Part shown: one piece after another, positions 33,950 to 45,233 of the stretch
Numbering within the stretch: the stretch's first letter is position 1
Layout: each line of letters begins with the position of its first letter
Assembly: GCA_965153355.1 (NCBI GenBank)
Contig: OZ231126.1
Location: 27,528,001 to 27,592,000, forward strand
From: Flaccisagitta enflata
Taxonomy: Eukaryota; Chaetognatha; Sagittoidea; Aphragmophora
Direction: 5' to 3'
Length of the DNA: 64,000 nt
Notes under the pieces: model-generated
Databases searched by the model: none
Told to the model about the DNA's origin: nothing
What the model saw: the letters and a program-made list of their open reading frames with translations, nothing else
Made by a program: the position numbers and the translations under genes

Positions 33950-34440
33950 TAAAGGAATCCAAATCTGCAGTCAGAATTGTATTTTTCAAATTTTGAAACT
34001 TTTTCCCAAAAATGGTTCTAAGGGTCGATTTTGGGGTCATTTATGACTTTTGACCCCCATTTTGCCCCACTAACAAAAAAAAAAATGTAAAAAAGAAAAG
34101 GAGATTCTTCAGCTACTTTTTTAAGAAGAATTCAAATCTGCTTTCAAAATCGCGAAATTCCTATTTTGAAATTTTTACCAAAAAAATGGTTCGAAGGTTC
34201 AATTTGGGGGTCTTTTATGTCCTTTGACCCCCTTTTTGACCTACTTAAAATAAAAAAATGAAAAAAAGAAAAGTAGATTTTTCAGCTACTTTTTTGAGGG
34301 GAATCCAAATCTGCTTTCAGAATAGAAAAATTCCCATTTTGAAATTTTGACCCCTTATAGGGGGTCCCCTTGTGACCCCTTGACCTTTGACCTCCGTGGT
34401 GGAATCATCCCCGACCTTATTTTGACCTTCCAAAAGTGTA
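33950..34440 (+). repeat. Tandem repeat, about 173-bp period, three units
   Basis: The phrase GAATCCAAATCTGC recurs at 33955, 34128 and 34301, each followed by CATTTTGAAATTTT and a GGGGTC..TTTGACCCCC block. The same phrase occurs in the foldbacks at 47503 and 52691. Confidence 0.8.
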
Positions 34441-34525
34441 ACATGGAAGGTAAGGACCTTATCTCTAATGTATTTCTTGTGCATGAGTCAACTCCAAAAA
34501 AAATGCCTGAAGTTAGGACTCTAGT

Positions 34526-34852
34526 CCTAGAATCGTAAGCTTTCTATGCAAGTTTCCTAGAATCGTAAGCTTTCTAAGCAAGAAAACCTAGAATCGTAAG
34601 CATTGTAGAAAGCTACATTTACCATCATATTTAACCTTTTTACAGAAGAGTGGCGATGATAGTTTTTGCACGCATAAGTGAGTATTCTCGCTCCAGATAC
34701 TGACCCAAAAAAAGAAAAAAAATCGAAGCAGCGCTTTTAAGGTTATGAAGAAATAACACAATTCCCCTTTGTTTTTTAGTCCAGAAAACCTACGATTGTA
34801 AGCCTTCTAACCCATGAACTTACGATCGTAAGAACTATAGGATAACCGGCTG
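34526..34852 (-). repeat. Dispersed repeat with TTACGATTCTAGG motifs, copy 2
   Basis: Inverse of 22879-23204: CCTAGAATCGTAAGCTTTCT units at the left, TTACGATCGTAAG and GGATAACCGGCTGC at the right. Sequence drift is mainly in the middle. Confidence 0.8.
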
Positions 34853-34936
34853 CAGTGATATAAAAACCGCCAAAAGGCGTTAAACTAGGCTGAATACACG
34901 GCTATCCCCCCCGGCTCCACGTGTCTGTCTGTCAGA

Positions 34937-34941
34937 CAAAT

Positions 34942-34996
<55 letters not shown>

Positions 34997-35121
34997 CTTC
35001 TCCTGATTTTTTCTTTCCTTTTTGTTTTCTTCATTCTTTCCTTTATTATGATGGAGTTGTCACTCTGCACGTTTCTGCGTAATTCCGTTGGTCCATCCCT
35101 CCGTCCCTCCATCCGAATGTT

Positions 35122-35213
<92 letters not shown>

Positions 35214-35215
35214 TT
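34937..35215 (+). repeat. Two (CTTT)n microsatellites
   Basis: 34937-34996 and 35119-35215 are pure CTTT arrays separated by 120 bp of unique sequence. Confidence 0.95.
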
Positions 35216-36728
35216 TTTCTTTTTTTCTCTCTAGCCGTTTGTGACTCTCCAAGAGGGTGTGTCCCTTGTGAGGTAGCTCCATCTGAAAATTTGGATGACG
35301 CCAAATCGATAAAGGTTTTTTTTCGAGCGTTTCTGCCCCTAAACAGCTACAAAACAGCTCCCACACTCTCTCATACTGCCCCTGCCAACAAGCATTACTG
35401 CCCCTGTCGACCCGAAAAGCGACTACTCATTGGCCGCGCATCCGACCTTATCATTAATCATTTATGCGTCAATATTTTTTTTATGGATTTTAAAAATTCC
35501 AATGAAACAAAAATTGCAGCTAATTTTCTACGCGTTTTACTCCTAGTATGTGGGTTTGTCTTCTGCTCCTCAAGATTGATATTTCTGGGTTAATGGATAA
35601 ATTATCATTGTTAATGAGTTATGACTTGTCAACGTTTCGGACGAGATCTACACTTTATTGAATAAATGAAATGACATGAATGATTTTTACAAGTGGATAG
35701 ACCGTCTGAATGATTTAGTCAATGCATGATTGTAAATATGAATAAATGAATGAATGAATGAATGAATGAATGAATGAATGAATGAACGAATGAATTAAAT
35801 GATGGCAAATACAAAAGTACCTGTAATAATGTAATATCTGATACGGTTTTCATAGCTTTAGAAAACTATGACATGACGATAGATATGATTGAAGAATGGA
35901 TTCATAGATGAATCAATAGAATAATAAATGAATGAATAGAATTAGTGAACTAATGAACAAATGAATAAATAAATTAATTAATGAATAAACAAGTTATACA
36001 AATGATATTTCATTGTTAAAGAGCAAATAAAAGATACCAACACTTAACTTTAGTTTAAAAGAAAAAAAAAACCTTTAAAATTTCTATTTGTGCATGATTC
36101 CATGAATGATTAATAAATGAATTTATGGATAATAGACAAATAGTACTTTTATACTATGCTACATCCATAGTTTTAAAAATTGATAAAATAATGATAAATT
36201 ATAAATGAAATTTTTGAATTTCTTCCAACAGTTTATGCTTCCATATCAAATTAGCCTTTTTAACAATAAATAGCTAAAAATCAATATTTTGCATTAATTT
36301 TTTTTACAATGTAATAAGTATGCATTGCCTAATGGTAATTTGATATTGGTTACCTTCAAGTTAGTGTTCTATTTTTTGACATATATGAATGGGATCTGCA
36401 TGGCTGATCTTGCTCTGCGTCTTAAACTGTTTACCTTTCTATCACCTCTGGGTTTTGGACTGTCGGTCCAACCGTCTGTCCGTCCATCTGACTATCAGTC
36501 CATCCGTCTGTCCCTAATGCTCAAGTCGAAGGGTGGTCATAAAACAAAACAAAATTTCGTTCTAGTACGTACTCCAAAAGAAAGTGCAATTTTAACTTGG
36601 ACCAGTTTGACTGACTGTGACGTCGACGTATCGTTGTGCCGCTCAGGTTTGGAATTCATTCTCTTTTAAACTGTCGTCCCAATCTCTCTTTCGACCTCTC
36701 CTCCTCCCCCACCCCCTCTTCCTCTCAG

Positions 36729-36812
36729 GCGAATGGCGAGTATTATGCAGTTGAGGAGGACGCTGACGTTCTTCTCCGCCACTTAGGACGTGGAATCCTT
36801 AGCGACAACTGA
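36729..36812 (+). CDS. Candidate terminal exon of an unidentified gene
   Basis: A pyrimidine-rich tract ending CCTCTCAG is followed by an 84-nt frame that ends in TGA. It encodes an acidic helix-like peptide containing EYYAVEEDADVLLRHLGRGI. The mixed composition and codon use look coding, unlike the repeats around it. I found no partner exon upstream, and nothing in the protein is recognised. Confidence 0.3.
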   Translation, partial: ANGEYYAVEEDADVLLRHLGRGILSDN

Positions 36813-37828
36813 AAGGCCGTAAATGTTATCGATCCGATCACTGAAAACTAACCATCCTGACGCTTGACGCGCGCATCGCACTTACTCCTTGCGTGACTGA
36901 AATTAGGCAAACGAGTCGATATGACATTGTTATATATAAACAAACATTTTGTAGTTCATATTTTCTTTCTTTTCCCGCGCGTCGATTCCATGAAGGAGCA
37001 AGGCCAACAGTGCTATGCCGGGTGGGGAGATAAGCGTGGTAAGTATACCACTCGCGAAATGGCGACCCACGAGAAATTTTTCAATCATAGGCAGATTTTT
37101 CTTAACGCGTGCTGCAAAGTTAATTATACCAGGGGATGTCGCGTAAAAAAATTGTCACAGATTCCGATTTTCGAAATTTGTAGGGCACCATTTTTTTGGG
37201 GGGGGGCATCCTAATTAAAAGTCAGCTCATACATTATGGGGTAGTTTTTGGGGTGCTAAATCAAATTTCAGCTTTCACTCAGTTAGGTCAGCTCAATTAT
37301 GAAGAATAAAGATGCTTTCTCCTTATCTGGCATGCGTTGGTCCCTAAGTCCGTGGAATTAATTTGGCATCTCGGCCCTTGCAATTGCAATTCTTTTTTGT
37401 CGTTTTCGTGGTTTTTAGCAGCAGTTGATTAAGTTGGTGATTACCCCTCTCCCTTGATCTGCAGCTGTGTTTAAAAGGTGGAACCTCCAGTCAGGTCAGA
37501 GAAGAGGTTACAGAAATGGGAGCAGTCTACCTAGGATTCCGTGACTTCGCCGACTAATAACTACAAATCGCGTTGGGACGTCTAAAATGCACTCTCGACT
37601 TATATATTTGTGTATTCACTCTCCATTGGAATGTTGGACATCCCATAATGATTTTATTCACAGGCGTTAGTGGAAATTCTAGGGCTTTGTCATTGACTGG
37701 TGGATCGGTTGGAGCGTTGTGACTGTGAGTGTGACTTAACACTGGCACGTGAAATGGTTTCCGGAAATACGCAGGCCTAATATCCTACGTATCCTAATAT
37801 AGGAAATGGAAAGAATTTCGTGGTTCAT

Positions 37829-38071
37829 TCAAGAAAAGCATGTAAGAAGTTTTCTATCAATGTCCTTCAAGTCACTCAAATTGAGGTCGTTTGTTACGCT
37901 GGAAACGGATGTTTTGCTCTCGGGACAAACTTCAGCCAACGTCTCTTCCAGACCGAAATCGATAACAATGGGCGTGGTATTCGACGTGGCGTGCACGCCC
38001 AAAGTTATGCCGGCTATCACGAAACGAATTCCGCATGTAGCAGTTGATCGCCTGATTGTGTTCTTAGTCAC
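37829..38071 (-). CDS. Candidate terminal exon, unknown protein
   Basis: An 80-codon minus-strand frame ending in TGA has coding-like codon choice (GCC, GAC, GAG, TTC, AAC) and a balanced composition with no repeats. It includes IAGITLGVHATSNTTPIVID and DFGLEETLAEVC. The 5' border is unclear: a weak acceptor (AATCAG) may lie near 38052. Frames on the other strand are also open over part of it. I do not recognise it. It could be a final exon of a gene between here and TPRG1L, or chance. Confidence 0.3.
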   Translation of the reverse strand: MTKNTIRRSTATCGIRFVIAGITLGVHATSNTTPIVIDFGLEETLAEVCPESKTSVSSVTNDLNLSDLKDIDRKLLTCFS

Positions 38072-38178
38072 GGACTCTGTCCGTCGGTCCGTTCATCCGT
38101 CGGTCCGTTGGTCCATCCTTAACGCAAGAGTCGATAAGTGAGGAAATGCGCCTCTCTGGCCCATCTGTCCGCGACTTT
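38062..38178 (+). repeat. Hairpin element, decayed copy
   Basis: Left GTCACGGAC (38067-38075), TCCGTCGGTCCGTT centre, and right GTCCGCGAC (38167-38175). One base of the left segment has changed and the adjacent short partner is missing. Confidence 0.65.
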
Positions 38179-40323
38179 TTTTAACCCCGGTGAAGAAGTA
38201 AGTTTCTGGAAAACTGTGAACATTAAGCCGCCTAGTTGGGGGAGTGATCCGTCGGTCTATATTTTTGCTGAAAACTACTCAGTAGCCTGTAACTCCGTTG
38301 GGTCATCTCTTCGGTTATATGTGGCTGAGTGGGGCGCCCGACGTCGAACAGTCAATGTCATCGCGAGGTTCACTGCAGCTTTCATGCTTCAGGGTACCGC
38401 TTGATGTGCTCTCACTCACACTCGAGTTAGCTCTAGCCCGTTGTCATCGCATGGGTTTTCCTCTCCCTTCACTTGCTCTTTTATTTTTGTGCGGCTTTTC
38501 ATGATTTGTTTTCTTTTTTTTCGCTTCGCCTTCTTGATTCAATGTTTGGACGCGCGTTCACGCTCGAGCGCCATCTCTCGCACTCGCTCCCAAATGGCGC
38601 TCACGTTGACCATTTTCTGCCCGCCCCCCTTTTTTCCCCACTTCCATTTCATTGACGAGGCGTAAACGTCTATACCATGAGGCGTCCGATGGTTGTTTTT
38701 TTAACGGAAATCAGAATAGTTTACAATGTTTTTTTTTTTACTTGCGCTGAGCCATTTCTACATTAGTTAGCGTCTGTCTTTCGGTCTGTCATGCTTAACA
38801 TACCGGCGCGGCAGATAGAAGGCACATTCGACCTTTTTCATATCAAAAAGGAAAAATCACAGCACCATCGCGCGTCTCTAGTGAGAATTCAAATCGTATT
38901 ACTATTCGCTTGTAAGTAGACCTTTGGATACCTATTCATTTTTCGTGAGGTTTTTGTGGCGCGTGTTTGGAGAAAATCAGGTTTTGATTATAACCAATTT
39001 TTGGCCATCATCATTTTGGCGAAGAAAAATGTACGTATCATTATATTGTATTTTCTAGCAATATTTTTTATTGAATCTGATGCGATGTTGACTATAACAT
39101 ATCGCGTGGGGGCTTCTTCGGGGCCTGCTTTTTTCAACGCTTTTCTTGAGAGGGGGAAAGAGGGCAAATGGATATATTGGGTTAATTCTATTTAAAGTTA
39201 GGTACAAAGTTTCATTTTCTCCAATGGTTTGGCTCTGCGCGAATATGGTATCTGTATCTATTGTGTGAAGATGATTTCTGTAATCAGGATATTGGTATAA
39301 TTGTATAGAGGTTCAAACGGGAGTGTCGTACGAGTCTTTTGGCGATGTGTATTATTTGACTCATTATTATACCAATATTTCCTAACGAACTAATGAAACC
39401 TTATTATGCCACTAGCTATCACACACATAAACTAGGTTATTTTACTTCTGTGTCAGTTTGCTAGAAGTGGTCCTTAAGAATCAATTTCAATGACCGAGAT
39501 TACCAATAATTCTGATTTTAATGAGTTCATTGATGCCGGTAATTGGAACTTGAGATCGATGAAATCTTGTCACTACAACTAGCAGAAGCAATTTGGAAGA
39601 GTAAATGGATAGATAAGCTTTGCAAAAGCGCATCTTCAGTGAGGAGACTCAGATTATACCGGAGAAAAATACATTGGATTGTTTGGAATTCTACGCTCTC
39701 ACGTGGATGCACTGAACTGAAGCCTGACTGCGTGTGACATGTTATTAACCAGAAAAATGAAATACATGTCAGAGAAATTTTGCACTTACGAAATGACAGA
39801 AAAACGAAGATTCGGGTCAGCCAAATAAAAGAAAAAGAGATACATGGAAGACTGAGAAGAAAATATTGTCAAACGTTAAAGGAGATATTTAGTTTACGCA
39901 AAAAGTGTCTTGAAGATCAAAACCCAGTCAGCTGCCTTAATCATAGTAAGGCTTCCTTCTTGCTCTTAGTAATACAAAGCGTTCGAGCGTGCCATCATTG
40001 CTTGTAGTTGGAGGCACCCAGCTGATTTTGTAATCAGCCAACTTATTTTACTATCAGCAAGTAAGGAAAAATTGAATGATGAAACGCCGGTAATGCTAAA
40101 ATTGGAAAGAAAACTACAGTATAGTTCTATAAAAAAAGGGGGAAAGAACAAGGAAATTTGGATAGTAGGTTTTTGAAAAAAAAAAGAAATAGACACAGGA
40201 AACAAAAGATCCATTCGTTTTTATCACAGTTGAAGCTTCAAATACAGCAATGGATAGTGAAATCTACTACCAGTTGAGGTTTGACGTAACTGCTCTCGCT
40301 AACACACGATTTGCGCTTCAATT
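38179..40323. other. Interval without a supported gene
   Basis: 38400-38660 is GC-richer with CACTCGCTCCC and AAATGGCGCTC motifs and may be a promoter region. 39490-40170 contains Lys/Arg-rich plus-strand frames (for example KIRVSQIKEKEIHGRLRRK) without clear splice borders or a recognisable family. Otherwise nothing seen. Confidence 0.4.
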
Positions 40324-41751
40324 CTAATAGCTAATCCCGCCTCTCTCTCGGAAGAATCCCAGGAGACTTTGGTTATGTACCACTTGGGCCACTCCCACAA
40401 AAGACTCGCACACGATGGGTTGTTCCATGATGAGACATTGTTTGGTGGGCGCCGGTGGATGACTTTGCGCGCTCGGCGTCGCGGGGTCCATGACGGGATC
40501 GAGGTTGACCGGGGATAGGGTCAACTCCTCCGCGACCACCGTTGCGTTGCCGTTTTCATTGTTGACCGCAGGCGGAAGTGGCGATGGTCGCGCCGCCCAG
40601 GCGTTGGACAAACCGTTGATGGTCGGCACCAACTTTTGAATGAAGTCGTCGGCGCTGAAGACAATCCGGGACTCGATCGCGCAGCTGACGGAAGAAATGC
40701 ATTACTTGTTGGTTTTTGGGATAAAGGAATGAGATTCTGATACCATCGATAGTTTTCAATCAGTTTTTTGGACCGCTAAAATATGTTTTAGTATCCCGAC
40801 TTGACTTACGATTGGTCGTAGTATAGTGGATGTGAAGCAGCTGTGAGAAATGGTATGTCTTTGCTCCAGGGGTTCCACTTGATCTTCTTTGTCATCGGGT
40901 TGGATAGATCCCAGGACAACCGGACTCCACCGTATTTCCTTGAAACAATAGTATAAATTGGGTTTTAGTTGCGGACACGCAACTCTATACGAGGCTTTGT
41001 CGGTCGGCAATGATCGAGTCGATAAATGGAAAATCGAGCGTTTCAGATACTTTTTGTGTGTGTTTGTGTCTGGGGTGGGAGTTTTGTGTCTGGATTTGGG
41101 TTAGATGTCCCTGCCCGCCTGTCTGCAACAATATTGTGACCCCGCGTCACTTGTTAATCAGATGCTTGACTCCAGCAGAGGGTGATGGTTGTTAAATAAC
41201 CATGGCGAAGGTACCACACATACTTATTATCACCTTTGCGGCATAAGCGACCGAGGAGGTCGAGAAAATGGTCCCATGGTGACTTTCTCAACCGATGCCA
41301 AGAATATTTTTCTGAATTCGACAACGCGTCGCGTGATGAAGTCGACTTTGAACACGACCAATGCAACTGAAAAAAAAACAAGTCTTCCCCCTTTTATGAT
41401 ATGCAATTGGCCATCCTGATTAACGACTGTGTTTGCAACAAGGTTGGATGCGGTATGGAACTGAAGTCCATCAAATTGAATGAAACTGAAAGGCTCAAAT
41501 TGAATAATAGGCTCAAATTATTTCTTGCCTAGTTCAGCTTTGTACTTTGATCACTCACACTCTGTCAAGATGAAAATTCTTTCTTTTTCGACGTCCCAGT
41601 GATCGATTTCTGTCAAGAGCCAGGCTCCTTTCGTTTTGCCATCGCTTTCCTTCAAGTGCATCGAACAAACGCCCACGCTCTCCTCAAGGGCTCCTGGTTT
41701 TCTGTAAGAAAGTGTGAGGTTGTGACCTATCATGTTTTTAGAGGATGGCAT
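40324..41751 (-). CDS. TPRG1L: TPRG1/TPRG1L (Mover)-like protein
   Basis: Exons 41751(or 41701)-41559, 41366-41234, 40938-40810, 40684-40324 have matching phases. Recognisable family stretches are GAWLLTEIDHWDVEKERIF, VVFKVDFITRRVV, WNPWSKDIPFLTAASHP and a C-terminal block (IMEQPIVCESFVGVAQVV) that parallels the ERPLLIETYVGL region of vertebrate TPRG1L. In vertebrates TPRG1L is a synaptic-vesicle-associated protein, and function outside vertebrates is unknown to me. With the in-frame ATG at 41751 the product is 271 aa, close to the vertebrate length. However, a good acceptor (TTTCTTACAG) just before 41701 leaves open an upstream N-terminal exon that I could not find. The last exon carries a Pro/Ala/Asn-rich insertion of about 60 residues before the conserved tail. 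Intron 40939-41233 carries a copy of the hairpin repeat described elsewhere. Confidence 0.86.
40962..41135 (+). repeat. Hairpin element in TPRG1L-like intron
   Basis: Left GTTGCGGAC (40968-40976), adjacent CGCAAC, CTCTATACGAGGCTTTG, and right GTCTGCAAC (41121-41129) with one mismatch. The centre is replaced by GTGTGTTTGTGTCTGG sequence. Confidence 0.7.
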
Positions 41752-41879
41752 GAAAAACCATTTGCTGACTAGATGACATAACAGTTAAATCGCCGTAAAA
41801 AAAGTGCGGGCTTCTAGAGTCGTTTACTGTGAACTGAACGCAGAAGGGGAATCGACAGAGCTAATTCAAAAAACTTTTT

Positions 41880-41908
41880 GTCCTCGACGATCAGTTTACG
41901 TCGAGGAC
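41880..41908. repeat. Perfect 10-bp hairpin near TPRG1L-like 5' end
   Basis: GTCCTCGACG and CGTCGAGGAC separated by 9 nt, preceded by TTTTT. It lies about 130 bp upstream of the first recognised exon of the minus-strand gene. Confidence 0.6.
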
Positions 41909-42109
41909 TATAACATAGCACTGATCGTGTAGTGAGTCGTTGTTGTGTGTTGTTTGTTGTCGTGTCAACCCTTAAAAACTTGGGAACCAGTACTCAGATG
42001 TTGATGAAACTTGGTCAGTGTTATTTTTACAGCATTACTATCCTGTGTACCAACTTTCAACAACATTCATAAATATTTAATACCCTTTGCCTATTATTTT
42101 TGTAGTAAT

Positions 42110-42462
42110 ATTATTCCTGGACTTGTGCAATTTACATAGGGGAAGGGTAGCAAAGGTTCACCAATGTTGTTCAAACTTGTTGTGAAGGTTACTTGCATCA
42201 ATTTAAGCTCCCCTGCAAGATTTCAGATAAATCTGAGTATTGGTTTAGAAGATATTAGGGTATTTAGCTAGTAGCATTAATTCCTGGACTTGTGTATTTT
42301 ACATAGGGGAAGGGTAGTAAAGGTTTACCAATGTTGTTCAAACTTGTTGTGAAGGTTCATTGTATCAATTAAAGCTCCCCCTGCAAGATTTCATTAAATT
42401 CTGAGTATTGGTTAAGAAAATATAAGGGTATCTATGTTGTATCTAGTGACATTATTTCCTGG
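42110..42462 (+). repeat. Two tandem units of about 176 bp
   Basis: CCTGGACTTGTG...TTTACATAGGGGAAGGG...CAATGTTGTTCAAACTTGT occurs twice head to tail. A third unit begins at about 42458 but dissolves into a T-rich tract with GAAATTTTTTT repeats (42465-42720). Confidence 0.88.
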
Positions 42463-42749
42463 ATTTTTTTTTTTTTTGAAAAATTTTTTTCTTTTGAAAT
42501 TTTTTTTTTTTTTTTTGAAATTCTTTTTTTTTTTTAAATTTTTGAAAATTTTTTTGAAATTTTTTTGAAAATTTTTTTGAAATTTTTTTGAAAATTTTTT
42601 TGTTGTTTTTTTTTTTTTGAAATTTTTTTGAAAAAAATTTTTTTTGAAAATTTTTTTTTGAAATTTTTTTTTTTTTATAAATTTTTTTTATGAATTTTTT
42701 TTTATTGAAAAATTTTCTAGTTATTATCTTTATTGTTGTACTTCAAGGT

Positions 42750-43202
42750 ATGCCCTCATGGACTTCAAGGTATGCCCTCATGGACTTCAAGGTATGCCCT
42801 CATGGACTTCAAGGTATGCCCTCATGGACTTCAAGGTATGCCCTCATGGACTTCAAGGTATGCCCTCATGGACTTCAAGGTATGCCATCATGGACTTCAA
42901 GGTATGCCATCATGGACTTCAAGGTATGCCATCATGGACTTCAAGGTATGCCATCATGGACTTCAAGGTATGCCATCATCGACTTCAAGGTATGCCATCA
43001 TCGACTTCAAGGTATGCCATCATCGACTTCAAGGTATGCCATCATCGACTTCAAGGTATGCCATCATCGACTTCAAGGTATGCCATCATCGACTTCAAGG
43101 TATGCCATCATCGACTTCAAGGTATGCCATCATCGACTTCAAGGTATGCCATCAGGTATGCCATCATCGACTTCAAGGTATGCCATCATCGACTTCAAGG
43201 TA
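42750..43202 (+). repeat. 22-bp minisatellite with ordered variants
   Basis: Unit ATGCCCTCATGGACTTCAAGGT. Six units read CCCTCATGG, the next four CCATCATGG, then eight CCATCATCG, one truncated unit and two more CCATCATCG. It ends in ATCATATCAT. Frames across it are artefacts. Confidence 0.97.
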
Positions 43203-43391
43203 TCATATCATATCATATCATATCAAATTTCTAGGTGATTATGGGTTGGTTTTGTAGGTACTAGGCATTAAAATCATATACATAAATCTATTATTCCTCT
43301 CATACCATCATGGACTTAAAGGTACACCATGTCACAAGAGCAGGGTCACCTAGTAAAGCTTATTTATATTGAAAGGCCAGTTAACATAGAA

Positions 43392-44017
43392 AAGCTGGGT
43401 GAGACTGAGTAGCTGGGTGAGACGGAGTAGCTGGGTGAGACGGAGTAGCTGGGTGAGACGGAGTAGCTGGGTGAGACGGAGTAGCTGGGTGAGACGGAGT
43501 AGCTGGGTGAGATGGAGTAGCTGGGTGAGACGGAGTAGCTGGGTGAGACGGAGTAGCCGGGTGAGACGGAGTAGCCGGGTGAGACGGAGTAGCCGGGTGA
43601 GACGGAGTAGCCGGGTGAGACGGAGTAGCCGGGTGAGACGGAGTAGCCGGGTGAGACGGAGTAGCCGGGTGAGACGGAGTAGCCGGGTGAGACGGAGTAG
43701 CCGGGTGAGACGGAGTAGCCGGGTGAGACGGAGTAGCCGGGTGAGACGGAGTAGCCGGGTGAGACGGAGTAGCCGGGTGAGACGGAGTAGCCGGGTGAGA
43801 CGGAGTAGCCGGGTGAGACGGAGTAGCCGGGTGAGACGGAGTAGCCGGGTGAGACGGAGTAGCCGGGTGAGACGGAGTAGCCGGGTGAGACGGAGTAGCC
43901 GGGTGAGACGGAGTAGCCGGGTGAGACGGAGTAGCCGGGTGAGACGGAGTAGCCGGGTGAGACGGAGTAGCCGGGTGAGACGGAGTAGCCGGGTGAGACG
44001 GAGTAGCCGGGTGAGAC
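43392..44017 (+). repeat. 18-bp minisatellite, about 35 units
   Basis: Unit TAGCCGGGTGAGACGGAG. About the first nine units have CTGGG and the rest CCGGG, almost without other change. Because 18 is a multiple of three, several frames stay open (for example SPGYSV on the minus strand). Confidence 0.97.
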
Positions 44018-44580
44018 CTCAAATAGACTACAGTCGAGGACTGTTGTTTTTAAGCTTTTTTTTATTATTGCCAAGATAGAAGAGTGGAACGAAAAACAAT
44101 CGCTAGCTCCAAGCTATTTTATCTTAACTTCATATAACTGGAAAGATTATGATAAGTAGCTTGATATTTCCCCACGGAAGCAGCTATCCTCTTATATCAG
44201 TTCGTCCTGAACTCTTTTTTTATGCAATCACAGCCAAAGTAATTACCTGATCGCCATTCAACTTACCCAGGATTTGTCCAGGGGTTGGATGGTTGTTCGT
44301 GCAAAATTTCATAAAATTTCATAAAATATTTTTATAAATACGCTAATTTGAAATTTTTGGGTGGGTAGGCAGGTTTGGGTGGTTGCGCTATCTGAAATTT
44401 CCTGAAACTTCACACATCAGTACACAAGGTCATATGATGTTACCATAAAAAAATCAAGTCAATTGGTCAATCCGTTCATGAGATATCAGCTTTCAAAGTT
44501 TGGGTAAAAAATGTCACGACGATTTCCAAAAAAAAAGTCAATCAGTTTCGTTCACAGATTCGGCGTGTTCTGGCGTGTTT

Positions 44581-45061
44581 CACAGCGCAATCTGTAGTAC
44601 AAAAAAGTGACATTAATGCCCCGGGCAAAAGCCCCAATGTCCCCGGTAAAAAAAAGTTAGTTTGAATATGCCCGGTTCTATGCCCCGTTAAAAGTTAGTG
44701 AAAAAAATGATTCAGGGACTAAACGGGGACTTCACAGGGCATAGGCCCCATTTAGTTTAGTTTTGTTTAATCAAAAATACTTTGTCAAAAATCAGTAAAC
44801 CCTTTTTTCAGTGGCTTTCTTCAGGTCGATTTCTATCGTGAAAATCTTCAGGGACTAAATGAGGACTTAACGGGGCATATGCCCCATTTAGTTTAGAAAT
44901 GAAGAAAATAAGTTAGTCTAATTTGGGGATTCCCCGGGGAATTCCCCCAGGATCAAACTCTGATATTTTTACACTATGCCCAGTTCACTTATCAATAATT
45001 GTAATGAGGGAATTCCCAGGGAATTCCCCGGGGCATTAATGTCACTACAGATTGTGCTGTG
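44581..45061. repeat. Foldback element with CACAGCGCAATCTGTAGT ends
   Basis: CACAGCGCAATCTGTAGT at the left, ACTACAGATTGTGCTGTG at the right. Next inside are GTGACATTAATGCCCCGGG and CCCGGGGCATTAATGTCAC type arms. The interior has repeated GGGGACTTNACAGGGCAT and GAATTCCC blocks. No clear target duplication. Confidence 0.8.
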
Positions 45062-45109
45062 TGGTTCATGCTTAAGCACGCATGAGCACTCATGAAATCA
45101 TAAACTATG

Positions 45110-45233
45110 TTTTTAGTCGCGGACACGCAACTCTATAGGAGCCTTTGTCCGTCCGCCGGTCCATCCGTGAACAGGGGTCAAAAAAGGGTGAAAACGCACA
45201 TTTCTGCCCCTGCCCACCCGTCTACAACTGGTA
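45110..45233 (+). repeat. Hairpin element interrupted by an insertion
   Basis: Left GTCGCGGAC (45116-45124), adjacent CGCAAC, CTCTATAGGAGCC, TCCGTCCGCCGG, and decayed right segment GTCTACAAC (45220-45228). Its tail TTGGCCGTGTATC continues only at 47051 after the 1.8-kb insertion. Confidence 0.8.

Noticed and set aside
37820-38047. Plus-strand frames across the 37829-38071 minus exon
   Set aside because: Codon choice looks coding only on the minus strand. The plus frames are likely shadows.
42690-43257. Three overlapping plus-strand frames of 158-182 codons
   Set aside because: They come from the 22-bp tandem unit, which reads open in all three frames. There is no start context, splice site or domain.
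42750-44017. Possible CRISPR-like arrays
   Set aside because: The units are directly abutting tandem repeats without unique spacers, and the genome is animal.
43364-44079. SPGYSV and SHPATP repeat frames on both strands
   Set aside because: The 18-bp unit keeps every frame open. The pattern follows the DNA unit and not a protein family.
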